In this document: positions 47,960 to 60,350 of the stretch, one piece after another
How the letters are laid out: each line of letters starts with the position of its first letter
Numbering within the stretch: position 1 is the first letter of the stretch
Source of the DNA: Mallotus nudiflorus
Lineage: Eukaryota; Streptophyta; Magnoliopsida; Malpighiales; Euphorbiaceae
Assembly (NCBI GenBank): GCA_947683625.1
Contig: CANTUR010000125.1
Location: forward strand, 1,612,001-1,676,000
Reading direction: 5' to 3'
Length of the DNA stretch: 64,000 nt
Notes under the pieces: generated by a model
The model's input: the letters and a program-made list of their open reading frames with translations, nothing else
Told to the model about the DNA's origin: nothing
Database searches by the model: none
Translations under genes and position numbers: made by a program

Positions 47960-49997
47960 TGTAGGTGACAGGGTTCAACATGTGCCCAAGTGTTTAGTGA
48001 TTATGACACTGTATAGGTTCAGGGTCTATTAGGAAATATAATAGATATAGTCTAAGTCGGGGATGAGATTCATCATTCAGATCAGATTCGGGACACACTT
48101 TATAGTAACTACATCCCGCGAAAGGCCCTCAACAACCATTTTCAAATATTGGGTTCAAAAACTAGGTATAGGTTTTTGAATGTCTACCTAACCTTATGAT
48201 TGACTTCCGTTTGTATTTTATATTTTATTATTTTTAATTATTTTCTTATTTACATGAAAATTACAATTTTCTCCAAATAAACTTTCAATTTACAATTTAA
48301 CCCATGTGATTAATTAATTCCAATTTCATGCAATTAAGTTCATCACTCTCCACATCATACATTCAAGCTACATTAACAGAATAAAATAAAAAAATAAAAT
48401 GCACATGTAAAATAAATGGAGAAATAGAAAAGATTACAACCCTTTAAAAATTGTAACAAAATAAATAAAATAATATAAAATAAAACAACACACAAAAAAA
48501 GGGAAATTTAAAATGAATTACACCCTTTGCAAAATAAACATAAAAGAAAAGAAAACGAAATAAAATAAAATAGAAAAAATATAAACTAAAAGGCAAACGA
48601 TATAGTCATCAATTTGTCACTTAAATACATTAATCCTAAAAATTAAATTAATTAGTCCCAAAAACCTACAAGAAAAACAAAGAAGTTAAATTCTTTATAA
48701 TAAAAATTGTACTGTCACGCAACCGCATAAATATAACTTAATAAACAAAAAATGGGCATGATAAAATAAAATACAAAGTAATGATCACAAAATAAATGAA
48801 CAATTACCACCTAAAAAGGAAACATGGAATTTAATCAAACAGTGCACAAAAGACAAATTGGACATAATATTAACAAAGTTAATAAACTGAAAGGATTTCA
48901 AGCATGTTACAACATAAAAATTAATAAACAAGACATAACAATTACAAAACAAATTAGCATGTGAAAATTAACGAGTGAAGAAATCTCATCTTGTTTAACG
49001 ATAATTAAAGTATGAAACACATGTTGCAACACATAAACGTAACAAACAAAATATATAGAAATTAAAAAAAAAAAAAAAAACTACACTCAGATTTTAAACT
49101 TATGCTAGTGCCTTAGAATGATAAGATATTGTTTTAATGCAATATGATAACGCTTTATCGAACAGGTACCGCTTTATTAAACTTTCTGATAAAAAAAAAA
49201 AGTTTGAAAACCTTTTTCAATTTTAAACACAAATCAGTTATGCATATGACATTTTTAATACTTCTTAATCGTGAAAAAAAAAAGATAACTTAACTAAAAC
49301 ATAATTAATATGTCTTACTTAGAATATAATTACAATAAAAGCATAAGTAAAATAGGGTTACTGTTTTGGTAATGTTTGGCTTCTTGTCTCTAGCCCTTAG
49401 AAAATTTAGAATGGTTGCAGCAATAGTGAGTCTAAAATAGTACAAAGCCAACTCTTTCTTTCTTATCAAGCCAATGCCCTTATTGTCTTCCTTCTCTTTT
49501 TATTGTTCTTTTTTCTTATTAATTCTTAGATTTCCTTCCTTATCAATAACTTATCTCTTTTTTCCCTTTTCACTTCTCTCTGGTTTTTTCTCTTTTTTTA
49601 TTTTACGTAGTTTTTTTTTTTTTTTTCTTATTGCTAGCAGCCTCCTCTCTTCTCTCTGTGATTCTTCCTTTTTATTCCCCACCTCCAAAAACCGCTTTCC
49701 ATAGCCTCAGGAACTACTTCCTTCCTCTTCTCCACGTTAGCAATTGTCTTCTATGCGAAACCATGAAAAAAAATCCATCAAAACGTGATTTTTTGCGTTA
49801 TATAAAAAATAATTAAGCCCTGTCAAGGTGGCACCTTAGTAGCTAAGTGTTTGCCTTATTGACTTACCAGAAGGCTCTTTTTAGGTCATTGGCCTAATAA
49901 GAAAAAAGGAAATTGGACTTTACACTATTAATCTCATTTTGTTTAGATTCCATCATTAGGCCTTCATTCTCGGATTGGATCAAGCCATATGTCAACA
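47960..49997 (-). mobile_element. solo LTR related to the Ogre-like element
   Basis: Starts TGTAGGTG and ends ATGTCAACA. At 2,038 bp it is almost the length of the LTR at 3883-5932. Strongest matches are 47960-48240 with 3883-4150 (for example CGGGACACACTTTA(C/T)AG and CAA..CTAGGTAT). No gag or pol sequence adjoins it on either side. Flanks CTAGG (left) and CTATA (right) only partly match, so the target duplication is decayed or the right border is off by a few bases. Confidence 0.75.
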
Positions 49998-51847
49998 CTA
50001 TAGGTAATATGGATATAGATATGAAATTCATTTGCAATTCAAAATTTTAAAATTTGTGGAATTAATTATAACTAAACAAAATTTTATCTAAATGATTAAA
50101 ATTTTCAAATGAATTTCAAAAATTTTAAACCTATACTTTTAAATGGGTAAAACACCTCTCCTTATTTTTATTTTCAAGAACATCTTCATATTTAAAAGGG
50201 TATTTTTGATAAAAATTTGAATTTAAAATTTATACCAAATACAATATAACAAAATATAAAATTCATTTCAAATGATTTCTATAAACTATTCATTTAAATC
50301 AAACACAATTCATTAATAAAAATTCATTTGTAAATAAATTTCATTTGGAATTTATTTTCAAATGAAGTAAATTTTTTGGTGAAATTGAACTAAATAAAAA
50401 CTAAGGAAGGAAAAGGTGAACAAGTGAAGAGCTTTTTTTTTTTGAAAATCACAAAAGGAAATGTTCCAAAAATTTATGATATACTGAAAGTTGCGATGAT
50501 ATGTATCATCATTTTTTTTTTTTTAAGTCAAAAGTAGTATTCTTGGTCAAAAAAAGAAAAACTATAGCTTAGCAAGATATATGCTTATATTGTCGTACAT
50601 ACAAGAGTACCACTATGTACTACCTTCATATATATAATATATATATGCCATTATAAAGTAGAGGAAAATGAAGGGGAAATTTTCACGTCAGATTTTTCTA
50701 CTATATCTATAAAGGATTAACTGTTTGGTCAAAGCAACGTGAACTATTAATTTTCTTTTTTAACCATATTATTGCAAAAGATGTAAAAGAAGAAAAAAAA
50801 AAAATATATATATATATATATTATTCACATCTTTAAATGTTACATATGATTCCTTATCATTCACTTGATGCCGATATGATTAAGATAAGAAGCATAGGGT
50901 TCTATGTTCTAAAGTTGTAAGGTCTAATCCTACCTTTGAATGGCTCCCATAAGTCTCTCTCTTTTGTTTCTGCCTTGCACTTTTATTGTACGGATCAAAA
51001 TATTCGGTTTAGGTTGTCGTTATTATAGTTTGTAGACTGATATGATCACATGATTATGTGTTTTTATTTTTTTAACGAATCAAATGATTATGTTTAATGT
51101 GATCTTAAAATGGCGAATTAATTACGTAAAAATCAGACAATGTCTTTTATAATTCATTCTGGCAAATATTAAACTAATTATCCGAAGAAAATTATAGTTC
51201 CTTCTTAATTCTCTTTAAACATGAAGTCCAGTAAATAAAAAAGAAAAAAGAAATTCTCCGTTGCATATTTCAATTAATGAACCAAAATCATGAATAAGTA
51301 GTAACATTTATTATTTATTTTATAACGAAAAAGGGGTCAAAACTTGATATAGGTAGGAATATTGGTTATTAATTTCCTTAATAATTTATGTTATATTTTA
51401 CCAAAATCACTTACCTCTTGGTTCAATTCCGCAAGAAATTCATTTTATAAACATACTTTATTAATAAAAATTAATTTAGTTTCACACACTTCCATAAAAT
51501 TAAAAAATTAAAATTTAAAATAAATTTTATAAAGTTTTAATTTAAACCAAACATATTTATTTAGATTTATAAATAAATTTTATAAAATTTTATGAAATTC
51601 ATTAATGAGAAATGATTTACTTAAACAATATCAATGATATCTTGTTAAATTAAATTAAATAATAATTTATGACATATCACAAATGATAAAAATTCATTCA
51701 CCAAAAGTTGACACAATGAAGCGAAAAAAGATTTACATATTTTTCAAGTATGTACATATCTGCAAGATAGGTCCATTGCTTCTATGCAAAAACACTTGAT
51801 ATTGCGTGTAGGCATTACAAAGATAAGTGACTATAGCCATCCACTCT
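49998..51847. other. spacer between the solo LTR and P4H copy 2
   Basis: AT-rich with no coding region. 51240-51410 resembles 42030-42200 downstream of copy 1 (TTAATGAACCAAAA and GAATAAGTA blocks), so the duplicated unit also includes 3' flanking DNA. Confidence 0.6.
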
Positions 51848-54800
51848 TTAGTCCATTTGCGCTTGATCTCTAATCCACTTTGTTGCTACCCATTTCTCAC
51901 CTTCAATAACTGGGCAGCTTCCATGAAGAGATGTCTGCAAAATGACCAAAGATAAGTTCAGAAGCTAAATAACCATAATTCTTGGCCATTTAAAAGATGA
52001 ACAAATGAAAGAACCAGAGGACTTTTTATTTAAAAACAGCAACTTTTCAAATATTCTCTCACTTTCCTCCAATTCCTTAGCAACTGAATGAGTCTTCCGA
52101 CCACTGGAAGCCATTTGATATGGAGCCCATTACCCAAAATTACTAATCCGATTTAAAATTTATAATTCTGCAAATCAGATGCCATGCTTAATATGCAAGT
52201 TAAATTCTATCCATTACCACCTTTAATTTCTATCCGTTAGCACCTTTAATTTCTATCCTCATGGTCTGACCAGCTACACTGAAAGGCTCTTCGTTTTTTT
52301 AGTTTAAGCAGTCAAGAGGCATCAAAAGAGGCCTCTGGGTTGAAAATGGTCAGAGAGTGTGATGTTACCTGATCAATTGTACCATTTGGAAGCAGTGAGT
52401 AAAACATAATCCCATCACCTTGCCGAGGTTTCACTTTTAAACCAGTACATTGTCTATAATCATAGCCTGAACTTATTTTTGCGCCATTCTACAAAGAGAA
52501 TAGCCATCAGTTGGCAAAATGATTCCATCTGTATCATAGAACAATGACAAGGAAAAAATGCCATGTGCTCACTTACCTCGAAAGGAAACATAGTCTCTCC
52601 ACCTTTTTCTACATCAGATAAATACAACAAGAAGGAGGCAACCTGCATGATAGATGATCCAAAACAAGAGAGAGATTTAAACATGATTTTATATATTGAA
52701 ACTTGCAGCAACTAAAACAGTAAATTCACACAGAAAGAAAACAATGCCACATTGTATAAGATACTGAGCTACCAAAATAGTGCAACACTGTCAGATGTGA
52801 TAAATATGATTATGGGCAATATTATCTAATATCTAATTCATATGGATTATATTTGAGGTATAAAAATCAGTCAATCAATTTTTCATTTTCTTTCTTGAAG
52901 CAAGACTGTAAGAAAAACCAGAAAAGAACATCTAATTTCCCAGATAAAACTACCCATGGCTATCAATACCCTCTACTCTACTTGTTTTCAGTCACAACTT
53001 TAAAATATGAAATATTATATAGAAATAATAAAAAGCACAGTCACTTTTATTCCAAGGCAAAAGTAATTTCTCTGTGCTCACATTACCAAAAAAGACTAAT
53101 GACTATGAGATCGTATAATCATATCTCTTTATGTAACATCCTGCATCAAATTAATACTACTTACTGATTAACAAAGATTAAAAATACATCTCGGTACTCA
53201 TAAATAAGAGTCAACCAGAACCTTTTCCAAGACGAAATATATTTTAGGGTATCAGGATCGAAGAAAATCAATAAATAATTAAATATACATATGCAGAAGT
53301 CAGAGAGTGGTAAATAACCAAACATTCAAGAACTACGACAGATACTTCTCACATACCCTTTGACTCATCTGTGGCCCATATTCTGTTGGATTAAATGAAT
53401 CATAATGTGAGTCATACTTTTGCCCAAGTTCATAGCGCAATATGTTAAATGCCTGCAATAGAGAGATTCAGATTCTGGAATCAGAGTCAATAAAGTTTTT
53501 AAGTAAGGACTTCACTGAATTCACTATATGCATCAACAAGCATGTAACAAGGCTCAGAAGAAGGTCAATGAAAGCATCCAGTGACGATTAAATATATGAC
53601 TAGGAAAAAGAGCTAGTCTCAAAGACAAAATCATATTGTCATCAAGAGGCATTTTCTCAGGCATAGGTTTCTAATTTTACCACAATCCTTGTACATTTTG
53701 CATGTCAATTAAGAATTTAGGTACTTTAGTTAACATACAAAAGTCAACCTGCAGTCCTGATGCACCACACTGTGTTGCATTTATGCTAAAGTGAAATTTA
53801 ATTAGAACATGCATGTGCCAAATGGCTAAACATAGCAAATTTTTGCTGATTCTATTATTATGAAAGTAGAAGGCATCAAAGAGTCAGACCAGGAAAGTTA
53901 TAAAAGCTAAGCATCTACCTCTTTACTCACAGAAGAGAAAGGTATGATCATAGTATTAGTAATATATCATAGACCACTTCTTCACAGCATAAAGCATGTT
54001 ATTGACTAAGGCATCCATAATCATAAGAAACTACAAGAAATAGGAAGCTTTCGTTGCTAGTTTAGCTCACTAAACAAAAAATCAGCAGGTCAAAGCAGCT
54101 TTTACAAGTTACAGCCAATTAACAACAATGCATTCCTTTGAAATTGACAAAAATTACAGTACTTAATCCAATAAATATATGCTGCAAAAAAAGAAATATA
54201 AAAAGAAAGTATCTTAAAAGCAAAAGATACCTCCCCATGGGCCCTTGGGATCATTGTAGCTCTAGCAATTTTCTGCTCAATGAAGTCCAAGGTTCCTGTT
54301 GGATCTTCTGATGCACTAAGAAATGTACCTGAACTGTTGCCAAAAGTTATATTGATAAGGAGATGAGAAACCCTCCAATCTGAAGAGTTACAAGATCACA
54401 TTCTTGTACATAAAAAAATAAGGGAGAAAAAGTGAGATACCTTGTTCTCGTTCCCTTAGTGCTCTCAGCAGTTTCTCCTCTTCGCAAAGCCAGGCCAGAT
54501 GGTCTTAGGCGCGACTTTGCCAATTTAATTATGCTCGTGCATTGTTGTGGGGTTGCAAAGTTTGGAAAGTACACAGCTCTTGGTTTCCAGCTCAAAACCT
54601 ACAACCCAGAATCAGCAAAATAGCAACATAATTAGAAATAGTGACAAAAACATTTCTAGTTTGGCACCAAAGCATCCTAACTAATCTATTCCTTTCTATT
54701 CTTCAAACATTGAACTGAAGAAACCACTTCATTACAATTCAGTATGCTTCCTCTTCTAGGTATTGGTCACTATATTCATTTCAACTCCAAATTCCCAAAT

Positions 54801-55349
54801 CATACAACGAACAATGCAATAACAGCTGAATATCAGCATCACTCATCAAACCAACCAAAAAATTTTCATTCTTTTCCAATTTTTACACCATAAATTTCAT
54901 CAGATCCAATGAGTCCACAAACTCAACACTCAAACAAATTAGAAATACTTCAAAAAAAAACCTAATTTCCTCTTAAACAGAACAAAAACAAATCAAAATT
55001 AAAACCTGAAATGGAATTGATTCAACTGAAGCTTCTCCAGTAACGCCATGTGGCATAGCATCATGGTTCCTCTTCTCCTCCTGCTCCTCACTGGTGACGA
55101 CATTAAGCCGTCTTAATCTTGGTTTAATAATAGGCACATCCTATTAATTAAACCCCCCAAAAAAAGAACAAAAATAAAAAAATCAAATCTTTACATCAAC
55201 AACAAAACTATATGCTAAAAAAAAAATACAACAAAAACCTGCGAGAGAAAAGTGGAAGCGTAAAATCCGGCGAGGAAGAAGAGAGAGCACAGAACTAAAA
55301 TTGCTGGTAACCCTAATTTCTTCCTCGAACGCTTCGTTTTTGCTTTCAT
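51848..55349 (-). CDS. prolyl 4-hydroxylase, tandem copy 2
   Basis: Eight exons: 55349-55239, 55140-55006, 54598-54441, 54333-54231, 53452-53357, 52642-52577, 52488-52369 and 51934-51848; 876 nt, 291 residues. Exon borders and phases equal those of copy 1. N-terminal MKAKTKRSRKK and one membrane segment are followed by the dioxygenase domain, with iron ligands in SHYDSFNP and SLHGSCPV and the 2-oxoglutarate Lys in KWVATKW. Exon 2 has seven extra residues within NVVTSEEQEEKR, and exon 7 two extra. This copy keeps residues I know from other plant hydroxylases of the type (KGTRTSSGTF, GPQMSQR, WIRDQ), so it looks like the ancestral-function copy. It shares proximal promoter sequence with copy 1. 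Confidence 0.93.
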
Positions 55350-55984
55350 TTCTTCTTGATTTTAGTCCTTCGAATTTAAAAACTGTATTGGGTATCGCAA
55401 AAACTAATTAAATTGAATCTGATAGAATCGAATCGAATTGGATTGAAAAATTAGGGTTTACACAGGTGAGATTATCTGTTAATTTATTATTATTGTTTTT
55501 GTTGTCGTGAAGCAATGGCAGAACGCGTTATTGGCGGGAGACAGTTTTTTTTTTTTTTTAATGTATGTTCTGATGTCAGAAATTTACCGTCATCATTTTT
55601 TTTTTAAAAATTTTAAACAATTTAATCTCGGGTTTAATCTCAAGTCAAAAAAAAAAACAGATGCAAAAAGAAATTTTCTTTTATGGGTTCATTTTGTTCC
55701 AATTTTAAAGTTTTTTTTAATTTAAATATTGTAAATTTATTTACTTTATATATATATATACGCGTATAATATAATGATTCAGATAATAAATTTTATAAAA
55801 TGAAATTATAAATTCAATTTTTTATTTTTTTTTTACTTCGTATGTATATATCATTATATTATACTACGCGAGAACATTAAGTGTGTTAGATAATTAAACC
55901 TTAGATTAGCATTGAAATTTCATATACATCTTATCAAATAATATTATGACACATATTGAACTAAGAATAATCAAATCTTTATAT
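55350..55984. other. promoter and spacer upstream of P4H copy 2
   Basis: 55350-55550 matches the 5' flank of copy 1. The rest is AT-rich. The plus-strand open frame 55507-55725 is low-complexity. Confidence 0.55.
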
Positions 55985-56940
55985 ATTAAGGAGAAGGTAC
56001 ATTTTGGCCCTTAAACTATACCTGAGCTGCACTTAAGCATCTGAACTAATTTTTGACTCAATTAATATGAAAATTCAACTTTTATTAAACTTGAGGCCCC
56101 TCTCTTAACGACAGTGTATTTCTCCTACTGTATCACCATTACATGCCTTTATAGTGGGCTACGTTGGCAATGAAATCCCACTTTTTTATTTCCATCTCTT
56201 TCAATCAACATCTTTTACATTTTGACAAAAAAAAAAAACATTGTCTACACATCTTGAACCCTAAAATTGAGCAAGAAAATTTAGGGGGAGAAATAGCACA
56301 TGAAAAATTGAAATTTAAAAGCAAGTAAGCTCAAATGGCTTCTTCATCATTGTCCACAGCAAGCTTAATGAGGCATTCAAGTATGGAGAATAATTATGAA
56401 AGAGCACCAAGGTTTTGCAAATGTAAATATAGAGGTATGAGAGTGAAGGGTCTTAGATGGACACCGTGGATGAATGAACCCCGAGGCGCACTTAAGCATC
56501 TGAACTAATTTATAGCTTAATTAACATGAAAATTCAACTTTTATTAATTGGAGGCACCTCTCTTAACGGCAGTGTATTTCTCCTATTGTATCACCATTAT
56601 ATGCCCTTATAGTGGGCCACATTGCCAATGAAATCCCACTTTTTTTATTTCTATCTCCTTCAATCAACATCTTTTACATTTTGACAAAAAATAAAAAACA
56701 TTGTTTATATATCTTGAACCTTAAAAGTGAGCGAGAAAAATTGGGGGAGAAATAGCATATGAACAATTGAAATAAAAAAGCAAGCAAGCTTAAATGGCTT
56801 CTTCATCATCGTCCACAGCAAGCTCAATGAGGCATTTAAGTATGGAGAATAATTATGAAGGAGCACCAAAGTTCTGCAAATGTAAATATAAAGGTATAAG
56901 AGTGAAGGCTCCTAGATGGACATCGTGGATGAATGAAAAT
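55985..56940. repeat. tandem duplication, unit about 460 bp
   Basis: 56020-56479 and 56480-56940 are direct copies. Each runs from GCACTTAAGCATCTGAACTAA through a GGCAGTG/GACAGTG..TTTCTCCTA stretch into the first coding bases of a GRF zinc-finger exon. The sequence before it (AAGGTACATTTTGGCCCTTAAACTAT, from about 55990) looks like the end of a DNA transposon. Confidence 0.8.
56335..56505 (+). pseudogene. truncated first copy of the GRF zinc-finger gene
   Basis: It starts ATGGCTTCTTCATC like the intact copy and reads MASSSLSTASLMRHSSMENN, then RFCKCKYRG and TPWMNE. After the last shared codon it runs into the next tandem unit and stops shortly after. Only the first CxC pair and the Trp of the finger are present, so it cannot fold as a GRF finger. 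Confidence 0.8.
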
Positions 56941-57289
56941 CCTAAGAGGAGGTTTTATGCATGCTCGAACTATGAGGTAAGAAATGGAACCATTTTCATT
57001 TAGAATTATATTATTAGTATAATGTTGGGGAAATTTCTTTTAGAACTTTGCGTTTTAACTTTGATCACTGAAATTTCAGGGAAGAAGTTGTGGGCATTTT
57101 AAATGGCATGATGAGCCTTTGAATGAAAGGGTAAAGGATTTGATAAATAAGTTAAAGTGGGAAAATAGAAAATTGGTTGTTGAGAATAGGCAATTGAAAT
57201 CGATTAGAACTGGAGAAAATATTGCTAATGAAGAGGTTATTGAAATTGATGATCTTTGGGTGGAGTTTAGCAAGTTGAAAAAAGGCTAG
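56794..57289 (+). CDS. GRF-type zinc-finger protein
   Basis: Two exons, 56794-56976 and 57080-57289, with a clean GT/AG intron in phase 0; 393 nt, 130 residues. A Ser-rich start (MASSSSSTASSM) is followed by the GRF finger: KFCKCKYKG (C-x-C), TSWMNENPKRRFYACSNY, then GRSCGHFKWHDEP. This gives four cysteines with the G-R-F-like and final aromatic-Trp features of the family. The C-terminal 55 residues are charged and helical (LINKLKWENRKLVVENRQLK), probably a coiled coil. GRF fingers bind single-stranded nucleic acid in some proteins. In plants, short GRF proteins are common and often lie in or near transposons. Here a decayed MuDR-type transposase lies 4.3 kb downstream. Intact frame; a real host function is uncertain. 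Confidence 0.8.
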
Positions 57290-57420
57290 AGTGGACCTAG
57301 ATGATTATATAATGATAAGGAAAAGGCTAATAACAACATATGTTGTTATTGGTATCACTTAGTTGGTGTTAGTAATGTGCTTCATAATGTTGTCGTATTT
57401 TAGTGTTAGGTTCATGTAAT

Positions 57421-57582
57421 ATATATATATATTCTGAAACTTGTACAATAGTTGTTAGTTGAATGTAATTCCAAATGTCTGCAATGTTTCATTTAGAATG
57501 GAAATTAACAAAAAGATGTTTTCTTTTCCCATTTAACATTCAACTAACAACTGTTGTACAAGTTTCAGAATATATATATATA
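57421..57582. repeat. long near-perfect inverted repeat (foldback)
   Basis: The left arm (57421-57468) and right arm (57533-57582) are complementary over about 47 bases with one mismatch, around ACTTGTACAA..GTTGTTAGTTGAAT. The loop is about 64 bases. It lies 130 bases after the GRF gene stop and carries AT runs at its outer ends. Confidence 0.9.
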
Positions 57583-57959
57583 CAAAAATATATATATATT
57601 ACACATTACATATTATATTCACTATAATTTGAATGTGAAGCTAAATTAAAAAACACATATTGCAATTCAACGAAACTTGTATTTGTAATTTAAGAAATGC
57701 AAATCACAATAGATGTTCCAAAGTATATGGACATCCAAAAGTGAACTAAATCACTTTTTCTAGTATACTAATAAAATATGAGCTAATTAGTATCAAGTTC
57801 CTAGTCAACTTGATTCATGGTTCGTGAGTTCAAGTTCATTTAGAACTTGATTGACATTAGCAAAAAGTATAATCTCGATAATAAGTTTGGCTAACAAAAA
57901 AGATAAAACAGATGTATCATGCATAAAAAAAATTCTTTATACTGTTACAAACTGTTTAA
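57583..57959. other. AT-rich spacer
   Basis: No coding sequence or repeat ends seen. Confidence 0.5.
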
Positions 57960-57984
57960 TTTTCAAACATCTTTTCCCTTTGTC

Positions 57985-59930
57985 TCAATTGCATTTGTTG
58001 CCTTTAAATCTACAGTTGGGTTGAGCTAATAGTAGGCTTTCACCCCCTGTCCCAGAAACTGAGGGGGAAGCATCATTGGCAGCCTCTAGATGCTCGCCAG
58101 ACCCAACTGTAGCAGTAGCCTCTTCAGACTCCCTCATATACAAGGAACTGGCCTTTCGACGGACGTCATCCTCTGCAGCAAGCCTGGCTAGATCGACTGG
58201 GGTTCTAAGGCCCCCAAATCCAATCTTGAGTCCTAAAAGAGCAAGATCCTTTTGCACTTAGCCCGGTATGCCTTGAGAAACCCCCTTACCATGCTTTGAT
58301 ATGTCTTCTTATCATTGGCACAAGATTTCTCAAGCTCCGCCAGCCTCTCCTGAAGTTCAGCAATCTGAAGATCCTGCTCCTCGATCCTCCTTGTCAACCG
58401 AGCCTGGCTATATTCCAGTTCAGAAACCTTTTTCTGATTCGCCTCAGCGTCAGATTTGGCCTCCGCGTATCTTGTCTGGCAGTGCTCCAGAGCTGCCTTG
58501 GCGCTATCCAGTTTTTTCTCAAAATCTATAGCGATCGTCCCCACCTCAGCTTCCTTTAAGCTGTACTGGCTCTTTAAGTAGAAGTACTGATCCTTCGCCA
58601 GCAGCAAGGCCTGAGTCATCTGCCAAAAACAACCAAGTAACTTAGCCAAAATTCCACTACAATAGTTATATCAAGTACCAGAAACTCCCTTACCTCCAAT
58701 GACTGGCCGATCATGGAATCAAGTAATCCGTCTAGTCCCTTGTCTGACCATCGCTGCATGTCTTCGGGTAACCACAATGACTCGGCGTACTGGTCCCGTA
58801 CTTGACTGTTGGAGATGCTCGGGGGCTTCATCTTTTTCAATATCCAGCCCCGCATATCTAGATAACCAGATAACCGGGGACGTTGGACGTAAATCTCTTC
58901 ATCCAGCCCCTCTGCATCTGACTCTGCTTCGATCAGCCGCCTTTTTCGATGTCTGACCTGCTCTGGCCGCTCACTTTCCACTATTGCTTTACCCTTAGGG
59001 TCGACAGGAATAGCCTCCGGAGCAGGGGGAGCCTTAGTTTCCAAGGAAGGATCATTCCAACCCTCCTCCACTGCAGCTGGCTCATTTACTAGGGAAATCC
59101 CGCCCGTAAAATCAAAAAAGTCAGCCATCTATAGATGGAAAGATAAGACTAGTCAGACAAAACAAAACTCAAAACAAAAAATCATACCAGGGACATTATC
59201 GCGACTCGGACAAACATACCTCCAGGATGCATCCTCTGCTGATCGAGCTTCAGCGAGTCCGTCTAAATGTAGCTGCAAAACTAATTCTGTATCCGGATCA
59301 AAAAGTTTCGTTGGACGAGTCACCTTATGACACTCGTCTGACCACATCCTCCGGACATCCAGGAAGTCTGATTAATGCTCCACAATAAAAAAAATGGTAT
59401 CTCCACTTCTTGTGAAAATCCAGAAGTTTAATAAAAAGTGAATGGTTGGGTATGGCTGAGAGGGAGAACATCAGCTCTCCCTTCTTCCTAGTCAGCCTAT
59501 ATAAATACCGGAGGACATCTAGATCAGGAACCCTACCCTCCTCATGCATCAGCTGGATGAACCCGATCAATATCCTATAACTATTCGGGTGAAGCTGACC
59601 AGATGCAATGTTATTTCTATTAAGAAAGTCCTTGACAAAGGGATCTAAGGAAAATTTCAGACCCCCCTCTAACTGGTCGAAATACACCACTAATGTACTT
59701 AGCCCCAATAAAGGGGTATGGGCCCTAAACCTTCTATCTACAGTGTGAAGGGCATAATCGACAGGGATGCAGAACCACTGCCGATACCACCTTAGCAATT
59801 CACTATCTATGTTGGACACAAAGAGGTCAGATCTAATCTCTTCCCGAGGAGCCATAGCAAAGAAGGGAACGAAAACCAAACAATAAAAAAAGGGCAAAAA
59901 AGAGGAGGAAGAAATGATGAAAAGAATCAC
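57985..59930 (-). pseudogene. antisense ORF of the gypsy element (copy 2, better preserved)
   Basis: The N-terminal frame (59930-59325, likely start MAPREEIRSDLF at 59855) is 177-201 codons with NIDSELLRWYRQWFCIPVDY, DRRFRAHTPLLGLSTLVVYF and SGQLHPNSYRILIGFIQLMH. A phase change in an A/T run near 59385-59395 and a stop separate it from MWSDECHKVTRP (59347 on). The next part (59128 on) has a Pro-rich acidic region and DEEIYVQRPRLSGYLDMRGW. A GT...AG intron at about 58694-58621 then joins to MTQALLLAKDQYFYLKSQYS and a long coiled coil ending near 58260. The last part (PVDLARLAAEDDVRRKASSL) is in another phase. The intron and ordered domains show it was once a spliced antisense gene. Function unknown; the N-terminal region loosely recalls plant transposon-associated proteins, which is a weak impression. 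Confidence 0.7.
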
Positions 59931-60350
59931 CTGGTAACCTCAAGCGAGAGTTATGGTAGGAAGGAATAAACACAGTAAATGTAGTAGAAACGCAGCAAAA
60001 ATAGAATGAAAGAGCGAAGAAAGCAAAATGAGCCAGTTAGCAAGCGCAGTAGTATTTATAAAGGCACAGAAAGACCTGGAAGCACGCCATTAACTGCCCT
60101 CATTATTACTGTGCTCCTCCCTAGACCACCAAGGGCTTGTTGGGAATAAAATAACCCATTAGGCGAAGAGTCGCGATGACTATTGTACAAGCATTTCGCT
60201 TACTGACACATGAAATGACGCATCAATCACGTGATCTCAAGAGTTGAAATGGAATCACCACGTTGGCCCACCCACATCTTCGAGTGGGCCGATCCATCAA
60301 GCAAGTCGAGAGACGTTTCAAGCATCACTCCCAGCCCATTCTTCATAAAA
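59931..60350. other. upstream region of the antisense frame (copy 2)
   Basis: No coding sequence. A likely promoter region for the minus-strand frame; a TATAAATA-like stretch occurs on the minus strand near 60055-60062. Confidence 0.4.
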
